Assembly (NCBI GenBank): GCA_964591605.1
Contig: CAZQEN010000253.1
Location: 1 to 11,658, forward strand
Source: CAYLLT01 sp964591605
GTDB taxonomy: Bacteria; Planctomycetota; Phycisphaerae; UBA1845; PWPN01
Length of the DNA stretch: 11,658 nucleotides
Direction: 5' to 3'
Of this stretch, positions 6,659-11,658 are shown piece after piece. Positions within the stretch are counted from its first letter, which is position 1. Each line of letters starts with the position of its first letter. The translations under genes were made by a program, and so were the position numbers. Below the pieces are notes generated by a model that saw only the letters and a program-made list of their open reading frames with translations, did not search any database and was not told the DNA's origin.

Positions 6659-6761
6659 GGAGGGCGCTCCCGTCCGGCGGAGCTGGCGGGCTCGTCCGGT
6701 CGGACCGGCGGTGCTGCGGATCGAGGCCGGCCCCCCTGCGAGTCCGCCCCGCTCCGCCACG

Positions 6762-6789
6762 TTGCCAGCCGGGCCGCCTTGGATACAAT
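6762..6789 (+). promoter_or_regulatory. Candidate promoter of tRNA-Cys
   Basis: TTGCCA (6762-6767, 5/6 to consensus) and TACAAT (6784-6789, 5/6) are spaced by 16 bases. The predicted transcript start is about eight bases before the mature tRNA 5' end. Confidence 0.5.
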
Positions 6790-6803
6790 AGCCGCATTGC
6801 CCC

Positions 6804-6877
6804 GGCGGCGTACCCAAGTGGACCAAGGGGACGGATTGCAAATCCGTTATTCATGGGTTCGAATCCCATCGCCGCCT
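6804..6877 (+). tRNA. tRNA-Cys (anticodon GCA)
   Basis: A 74-base complete cloverleaf. The acceptor stem is GGCGGCG paired with CGCCGCC (6870-6876). The anticodon stem ACGGA/TCCGT encloses TTGCAAA with GCA at 6838-6840. The T arm is ATGGG-TTCGAAT-CCCAT. The discriminator base is T at 6877, as expected for cysteine tRNAs, and CCA is not encoded. Its 3' half, from the variable loop onward (6847-6877), is overlapped on the opposite strand by the last codons of an integrase remnant, the usual mark of tRNA-targeted integration. The tRNA itself appears intact. Confidence 0.95.
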
Positions 6878-7449
6878 TCTTCCCGCCAATGGCTCTTCTG
6901 TTGTTCGCCATTCACCCCTGAGCACACCCAATCGCTGTCATCGCCAGCGCTTACGCCGCGTGACGCATGCATCTGATACGGCGTCCGACGCGCACCTTGT
7001 TGACCAGCCGTACGCTGCTTACGCACCAAGTTTCTGTCAGTTTCTCTGTCAGTGTATTCTGTCAGTCTCCTGTCAGTAACGGACGTTAACGCGTCAGCCC
7101 CATCGGTACCCGTCGCCTGCGCCGCCGCCGGTGTGACCGCGATCTGCGGCAGTTTTTCAATTGCACCGCGGAGCGAACCCTTCAGCACCTTGGCGTATAC
7201 GTTCAGCGTCATGGCGGGCGTTGCGTGGCCGAGCTCTTCCTGGGCCGTCTTGAGGTCGGCCCCACTCGCCACGAGCAGCGTCGCGAACGTCACTCGGAAC
7301 AAATGGAAGTCGGCCACAAGCCCCACATCGTCGCGGCCCTGCAGGAAGGATGAACGCTCCCGCTCGGCCCGCTCCTGCGCCGTCGGCGCCTTGCGGAGCC
7401 ACTCACCCCGCGCCGTCGCCATATCCTTGCGGAGCATCCGGACGATGCC
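6847..7449 (-). mobile_element. Remnant of an integrative element at tRNA-Cys (integrase C-terminal part)
   Basis: The protein coded here is the C-terminal catalytic part of a tyrosine recombinase: a helix-rich lead-in (MLRKDMATARGEWLRKAPT), then HLFR (HxxR box), ELGHATPAMT (second His box) and NVYAKV with the probable Tyr nucleophile. The core-binding domain, first catalytic Arg and catalytic Lys are absent, and the His usually following HxxR is Val. The frame runs into tRNA-Cys and stops at TAA 6849-6847, placing the attachment core in the tRNA 3' half. No second copy of the tRNA 3' end was seen elsewhere in the window, so the far end of the element is missing. Confidence 0.8.
7034..7077 (-). 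repeat. Four direct copies of ACTGACAG (CTGTCAGT on plus) in the integrase tail
   Basis: Plus-strand copies lie at 7034-7041, 7046-7053, 7059-7066 and 7070-7077, starting 12, 13 and 11 bases apart, roughly one helical turn. Three are read as Thr-Asp-Arg, while the one at 7046-7053 is read in another frame (Leu-Thr-Glu). This suggests the DNA, not the peptide, is the conserved unit. Confidence 0.75.
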
Positions 7450-8052
7450 CCCCGTCACGTGCATATAGGAATGCCTTTGATGCGTATTGACGCAGCTGAT
7501 TACCTCCTCGACCGTAGCGCACCCGCGCAGGATCTGGATAGGGTAGCTGCTGTAGCCGCCCGAGACCGGAACGCGCTCAGATTGCGGGTTGACGTCCACC
7601 CGCGACAGCCCGTTGGGATCGTATGCCAGCCCCTGCTCGTTTACCCCTTCTTGGACGTTGTCTGGCTGGCCGATCCAGATTACCCCGTAATCCTGAGCGT
7701 CGCCCCGATCGATCCAATAGTAGGAGTCGGGATGGATATAGTCGTCATTGCCACCAAAGAAGACCTGCTTACCCTTGGAAACGGTAAACAACATACAGCC
7801 GGAGGGGACTGTCCCATCGCAAAGAGATCGGGTCGAAGCTTCTACATTGTGGGCTTGCTCCGATGCGGTTGACAGGTGGACTGACAGCCCCAAGATCACC
7901 AGGAGCAGGAGGCTTCGGATCCGTGCGGTGATGTGTTTCATCGGCCAACCTCTCCATCAGCGTCCCCCCGGACTCGTTTCAGGGGGCAAGATCAACACAG
8001 CCAGAGTGTTTGGGTAGGGAGTCACGGACGGCCCATTCCTAATGGAACATCG

Positions 8053-11000
8053 CTACAGGCCGGCCGCGGGCGGTGAGGCTGGTACGGTGGCCGTTTGCTG
8101 CGGGTGCTCCCAGAACCGGTCACTCGGCGGCAGCGGGCGCGGCAAGGCGGATGAGTTCTGCGCAAGTTGCCGCAGTCGCAAGCGGGCGTAGTTGGCGGGC
8201 GCAACGTCAGTGGTCTTGACGTCTATGCAGTTCTCGTAGGCCTGGCGAGCGCCCTCGCGGTCAGCGCTGAGCAGGCGACGCTCGCCGATGAAGAACCATC
8301 CCAGTCCGGCGTACGAGCTGGTCAGCCTCTGCTCATCAACCTCCGCGAGGTAGTAGCGCGAGATCAAAGTGGCCGCCGGGTTGGTGCCTTGTATCGCCTG
8401 GAGGAAGGGTGGCCGGGCCTGCTCCGCCCGGCCAGCGAGCAACTCCGCCCAGCCCACGATGTACCACCAGCCGCCGTTGGTGGACCGATCGCGCTCCGCG
8501 GGAATACGCAGAATCCGGACGGCGCGATCGAAATCGCCGCTGAACGCGACCGCCCGGCCAACCAGATTGATCAGCCAGTCGTCGTACTGGGACTGCGCTA
8601 ACTGTGTTGCGTCCAGATCTTTGCACGTGGGAAAGAGGGATTCAAGATGGTCCGGCAGCTTGAGCATCAGATCGCCGATCAACTGCAACCGCGGCTTCAC
8701 GTCGTACCGCTGCATGTCCGCCCCGACGAGATCACAGCGCTGGGGCTGGCCCCAGGCCACGTACAAGGTCATCAATCCCTGCAGATAGCCCGCCGTCTTG
8801 TCAGACTTGCCCAGCAGCCGCCGGGCGTCCTCATAGCACTGGAGGTAGGCTTTCTCTGCGTCGGCAAATCGCGCCTGGTCGCGGTAGAACCTGGCCAGCT
8901 CGGCCTCGGCCGAGAGCAGGTCCCCGATCCTGCCCGTGGCGGTTTGCAGGGATTGGATCGCCTGGATGTAGACCGCCGCGGCGTCGGTCAGCTTCTTCTG
9001 CCCCTCCAGCGCCGAGGCTAAACCGGCGGTGGCGCGCAGCGTGCTTTCATCCGTGTCGCCCTTGAGTTCTCTGCAGATCTCGCGGAGATCGCGGTAGATG
9101 GGTTCGGCCTCGGCGTAGCGATGGTGGCCGGCGTAGAATCCGCCCAGCGTCTCGAGCGCCTCCAGGGTCACGGGATGCTGGTCTCCCGGCGACGTGCGCA
9201 GCGACCGCACCCGGGCCGTGTATAATGCCTCGAGTTCGCCATGCTTGTTTTGTCGGTCGAGGACATCGGCGAGCTGTTGAACGGCCGCGCCCGTCACACT
9301 GCGCTCCTCGCCGTAGGTTCGCTGGTACACCTCGTAGGCCCGGCGCACGAGCGGCTCCGCCTCCTCCAGCCTAGCGTGGGCGATCAGGGTACCCGCGATA
9401 CCGAACCACCCGCCAGACTCTTGCGCTGCCTCCCCTGTCCTATCGAGTTCCGCCGCTTGACGCCGGAGCGCCTCGGCCTCAGGGAGCCTTCGCTGGGCCT
9501 GCAGGACCTCGGCCAGCCGATACATCGCCATGCAGCGATATCTACTGCTCGCTGCGGTCGGATCGATCGCGAGCAGATCGCGCAGGATGGCCTCCGCCTC
9601 GGCCAGCCGCTTCTCGGCTGATCCGGAGTGCGCGGCGCTGAACAGATTCTCGGCAAGGGCAAACATGAGTGTGAGCGTGGTTTCGTGCTGCGGCCCAAGC
9701 ACGCGCCGCGCTGTGGCCAGCGTGTCGCGACAGGGCGCCTCCGAACCCGGCTCATCGGGATTGGTCAAGGCCATACGGGCGCGCACCTGGAGCGTCTCAG
9801 GACTCTCTTCGCCCGTGGTGCGCCGGCAGATCTGCAGAGCGGCACGATAGTGGCGCCGGGCCGGTTCCCGTAGGTCGAGCATATAATAGGTTCTGGCCAG
9901 CGTGCTGCGCAGCGCGATCTCAAGCTCGGGTGTTTCGGCCAGCGAGCGATCCTGCTCCAGGTTCTTGGAGGCAAGGTCGAGCACCTCCTCGACGGTGACC
10001 GGGCGGCCCTCCTCGCGCTTCTGGGCAGACGAGAACATGCTGGTCAGGAACTGGTTGACTGCCTCGGCCTTGCGCCTCTCCTTCTCGGCCTGAACCAGTC
10101 GCTGCTCGGCGAGCTTCTCGGCGGTGCTGGCCCGTTCTGCCTCGCGCGCCTGGGCGTCCAGCGCCAGTTGTGCCTGATCCCTGGAGTTCGCCGCCTGGCG
10201 CCACAGCACGGTGGAGGTCACCGAGGCCAGCGCCACAAGAAGAGCGAAGGCCGCCGCCACCCCCACTGCGGCCCGGTACCGCCGCAGGTGCGTGCACAGT
10301 ACATACCAGGCGCTGTCGCGCTTGGCCTCGATGGGCTCGCCGGCGAGGTAATGCCCGATGTCACGGGCCAGCTCACCGGCTGACTGATACCGCCGCTGGC
10401 GCTCCTTGTTCAGGCACTTGAGGACGATGGTCTCGACCTCGTCGTTGATCCGGCCGCCACGGAGGGCGGCCGCTACAGTGCTCGGCCGCACCGGCTCCAC
10501 GTGCATGATGCGATTGATGACGTCGCGGATGTTCCCGACCACGTCATAGGGGAATCGGCCGGTGAGTATCTGGTATAAGATGACACCCAGTGAGTACACG
10601 TCGGTGCGGATATCTATCTTGTCGGGAATGCCCTCGGCCTGCTCCGGCGAGGCCCAGGCCAACGTGCCCATGAATTGCCCGGTCACGGTGGCGACCGAGG
10701 CCTCACTTCCGCTCGCCACCTTGGCCAAGCCGAAGTCCAGCACGTGTGGCTCGCCCTCGGCGTCGATGCGGATATTGGCCGGCTTGAGGTCTCGGTGGAT
10801 GATCCCGCGGAGGTGCGCCGCGTTGACCCCCTCGCAGGCCTTGGCGAACAGCCGGAGCACCTCCTCAACGGAATGGTCGCCACTGCTCATCCACGCGTCC
10901 AGCGGCTGCCCGGAGATGTAGTCCATGACGAAATAGAAGCTGCTGCCAGCCATCCCGCTGTCGTGCACGCCCACAATGTTGGGGTGGTTGAGCTGCCCCA

Positions 11001-11478
11001 GGATCTCCACCTCGCGCTCGAAGCGGGCGCGCTCGCGCTTGCTGGCGAAGGGCCCCTCCTTCAGCACCTTAATGGCCACCTTGCGCCTGGTGTGCTTCTG
11101 GATGGCCTGATAGACCACACCCTGGCCGCCGCGGTGGATCTCGCGGAGGATGTCATAGCCGGGGATGGCATTGATCGGGGATAGCGAATCCGCCGCGCCG
11201 GCCGCCGTGCTGCGCGGGCTGCGCACGGTGCAGATCAGGTCAGAGCCCGTCCCGCTGTTGGCTGCGAAAGGCGGACCGCTCGCGCCACCCGACAGGCTGG
11301 AAGCAGCCTCGGCGCGGCGCAGGGTGCCGACGAGTTGCTCGTCGGCTTGTACCTGCTGGAGGCGCTCCCGGCACGCTGCACAGGCTTCAAGGTGCTCATG
11401 CACCCACGTCCTGCGCTCCACGGAGAGGACACCGGCGATCAGCCGTTCGATTTCCTCCGCTGTGACACAGGATTGCAT
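8053..11478 (-). CDS. Membrane-anchored Ser/Thr protein kinase with zinc-finger-like N-terminus and TPR sensor region (1141 aa)
   Basis: Hanks-type protein kinase of the large planctomycete type. Residues about 2-45 include HX3CX2C (His29, Cys33, Cys36), the zinc-binding pattern of anti-sigma factors. The kinase domain (about 108-384) has the glycine loop RGGQGVVY, Lys137 in VAIK, Asp230 in HRDLKPAN, Asp248 in DFG, and ASPEQAEG as the activation-segment end, so it should be active. One transmembrane helix (about 403-426) is followed by an Ala/Glu/Arg coiled coil (about 430-475) and then TPR repeats to near the C-terminus. With one helix the kinase would be cytoplasmic and the TPRs periplasmic. 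Residues about 334-344, in the loop after the central C-lobe helices, are encoded by the family A palindrome. I chose ATG 11478 because the zinc motif follows at once; a start at 11556 adds 26 non-family residues. The substrate is unknown. Confidence 0.88.
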   Translation of the reverse strand: MQSCVTAEEIERLIAGVLSVERRTWVHEHLEACAACRERLQQVQADEQLVGTLRRAEAASSLSGGASGPPFAANSGTGSDLICTVRSPRSTAAGAADSLSPINAIPGYDILREIHRGGQGVVYQAIQKHTRRKVAIKVLKEGPFASKRERARFEREVEILGQLNHPNIVGVHDSGMAGSSFYFVMDYISGQPLDAWMSSGDHSVEEVLRLFAKACEGVNAAHLRGIIHRDLKPANIRIDAEGEPHVLDFGLAKVASGSEASVATVTGQFMGTLAWASPEQAEGIPDKIDIRTDVYSLGVILYQILTGRFPYDVVGNIRDVINRIMHVEPVRPSTVAAALRGGRINDEVETIVLKCLNKERQRRYQSAGELARDIGHYLAGEPIEAKRDSAWYVLCTHLRRYRAAVGVAAAFALLVALASVTSTVLWRQAANSRDQAQLALDAQAREAERASTAEKLAEQRLVQAEKERRKAEAVNQFLTSMFSSAQKREEGRPVTVEEVLDLASKNLEQDRSLAETPELEIALRSTLARTYYMLDLREPARRHYRAALQICRRTTGEESPETLQVRARMALTNPDEPGSEAPCRDTLATARRVLGPQHETTLTLMFALAENLFSAAHSGSAEKRLAEAEAILRDLLAIDPTAASSRYRCMAMYRLAEVLQAQRRLPEAEALRRQAAELDRTGEAAQESGGWFGIAGTLIAHARLEEAEPLVRRAYEVYQRTYGEERSVTGAAVQQLADVLDRQNKHGELEALYTARVRSLRTSPGDQHPVTLEALETLGGFYAGHHRYAEAEPIYRDLREICRELKGDTDESTLRATAGLASALEGQKKLTDAAAVYIQAIQSLQTATGRIGDLLSAEAELARFYRDQARFADAEKAYLQCYEDARRLLGKSDKTAGYLQGLMTLYVAWGQPQRCDLVGADMQRYDVKPRLQLIGDLMLKLPDHLESLFPTCKDLDATQLAQSQYDDWLINLVGRAVAFSGDFDRAVRILRIPAERDRSTNGGWWYIVGWAELLAGRAEQARPPFLQAIQGTNPAATLISRYYLAEVDEQRLTSSYAGLGWFFIGERRLLSADREGARQAYENCIDVKTTDVAPANYARLRLRQLAQNSSALPRPLPPSDRFWEHPQQTATVPASPPAAGL
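10449..10478 (-). repeat. GTAG-footed palindrome, family A copy 3 (inside the kinase gene)
   Basis: Arms CGGCCGCC (10451-10458) and GGCGGCCG (10465-10472) are identical to copy 1, with a different 6-base loop (ACGGAG versus ACAGGG). GTAG reads 10476-10473 on the minus strand. Here the GTAG strand is the coding strand, read as TVAAALRGGR, whereas in the hydrolase it is the template strand. The same DNA therefore makes two different peptides. Confidence 0.8.
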
Positions 11479-11570
11479 TGCACTGATCCACCCGGTTACC
11501 GGCGCCGCCCTGGAGTTGAGTGGGCGGGACGTCGCCAACGGCACGAAAGAGTCCATCGGCGATACGCCCC

Positions 11571-11599
11571 ATTATCACTCTTGGCGGACGCCATAACAA
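11571..11599 (-). promoter_or_regulatory. Candidate promoter of the kinase
   Basis: On the minus strand TTGTTA (11599-11594) and GATAAT (11576-11571, 5/6) are spaced by exactly 17 bases. The transcript would start near 11564, giving a leader of about 85 bases to the preferred ATG at 11478 and only about eight to the alternative at 11556. The region up to 11658 holds no gene I can support; a small hairpin GGGGC-ATA-GCCCC (11634-11646) has no T-run. Confidence 0.45.
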
Positions 11600-11658
11600 G
11601 CTCGGTCGGCGTGACACCGCCGGCGAGCCGAATGGGGCATAGCCCCTGCCATTCCCGT

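Larger units (their letters stand above)
6434..6803. other. Non-coding region between the epimerase start and tRNA-Cys
   Basis: No credible gene. From left to right it holds the epimerase leader; a weak minus-strand promoter candidate, TAAGAT (6503-6498) with TTCCGC (6526-6521) 17 bases upstream; a 12-base self-complementary GC site GCCGGCGCCGGC (6511-6522); the GTAG-footed palindrome at 6632-6658; and the tRNA promoter. Open frames here translate to low-complexity Arg/Gly/Pro sequence. Confidence 0.6.
6847..7941 (-). pseudogene. Chimeric ORF: secreted Ntn-hydrolase N-terminus fused to an integrase C-terminus
   Basis: A continuous 364-codon frame made of two unrelated halves. Residues 1-27 are a clear signal peptide. 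Residues about 40-161 match linear amide C-N hydrolases (choloylglycine/penicillin acylase-like Ntn hydrolases): probable nucleophile Cys49 in SGCMLF, FFGGNDDY (61-68), GLAYDPNG (104-111) and VNTHQRHSYMH (151-161). Homology then stops abruptly, where the hydrolase family would go on with the rest of its catalytic domain. From about residue 166 the sequence is tyrosine recombinase. The join lies near 7447-7461. GGAGAGG seven bases before the ATG shows the hydrolase end keeps its own translation start. Neither half is complete, so neither activity is expected. Deletion inside an integrated element is the likely cause; an assembly join is the alternative. Confidence 0.8.

Noticed and set aside
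6501..6911. Minus-strand ORF beginning with MGFEPMNNGFAIRPLGPLG
   Set aside because: Its first residues are simply the translated complement of tRNA-Cys, a well-known false gene pattern; the rest is low-complexity sequence.
5780..6976. 398-codon plus-strand frame covering the epimerase and tRNA-Cys
   Set aside because: It is antisense to the well-supported epimerase gene and would read through a tRNA; the translation has no family features.
8049..8062. CTGTAGCG on the minus strand at the kinase stop codon, resembling the family A foot
   Set aside because: Only eight bases match and no stem with family A arms follows; treated as chance.
11479..11556. Upstream kinase start at 11556
   Set aside because: The extra 26 residues match nothing in the family, and the start would leave a leader of only about eight bases from the proposed promoter; ATG 11478 puts the zinc motif at the normal position. 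Not excluded.
1..11658. CRISPR array, complete insertion sequence, rRNA, defence island
   Set aside because: No regularly spaced long direct repeats, no transposase other than the integrase remnant, no rRNA sequence and no recognised defence gene set were seen.

Overview
The window is GC-rich and most likely comes from a Planctomycetota bacterium, probably Phycisphaerae-like. I base this on family content and not on any search: a large Ser/Thr kinase with an N-terminal zinc-binding motif and a TPR tail, a Tat-exported aldo/keto reductase, a secreted acetyl-xylan-esterase-like hydrolase, and a tyrosine recombinase of a type I associate with that phylum. A lipid A acyltransferase-type protein fits an outer-membrane (diderm) cell.

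Layout. 1-645 (minus) is the 5' part of a Tat-exported aldo/keto reductase cut by the window edge. It diverges from an exported alpha/beta hydrolase (863-2929, plus). A LpxL/HtrB-type acyltransferase follows (3229-4185, plus). It converges on a DUF4143-type AAA ATPase (4232-5398, minus), and a GTAG-footed palindrome sits between the two genes. A D-tagatose/D-psicose 3-epimerase-type TIM barrel protein (5525-6433, minus) lies upstream of the ATPase. tRNA-Cys(GCA) is at 6804-6877 (plus). Overlapping its 3' half on the opposite strand is the end of a chimeric ORF (6847-7941, minus): an exported Ntn-hydrolase N-terminus joined in frame to the C-terminal part of an integrase. The rest (8053-11478, minus) is a membrane-anchored Ser/Thr kinase with TPR repeats.

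How the parts fit. The reductase, esterase-like hydrolase and ketose epimerase fit a carbohydrate-using lifestyle, but they do not form one operon. The kinase is a sensor or scaffold protein whose input is not visible here. The tRNA/integrase region is the scar of a decayed integrative element.

The most interesting signals are: (i) a dispersed palindrome of about 30 bp with a GTAG foot, the architecture of REP elements mobilised by RAYT transposases, present three times, two of them in frame inside genes; (ii) a second, unrelated GTAG-footed palindrome near the tRNA; (iii) the hydrolase-integrase fusion at tRNA-Cys; (iv) four ACTGACAG repeats at helical-turn spacing inside the integrase tail, one out of frame with the others; (v) a perfect 13-bp AT-rich inverted repeat just before the ATPase gene; (vi) an acyltransferase whose HX4(D/E) motif reads HX4H.
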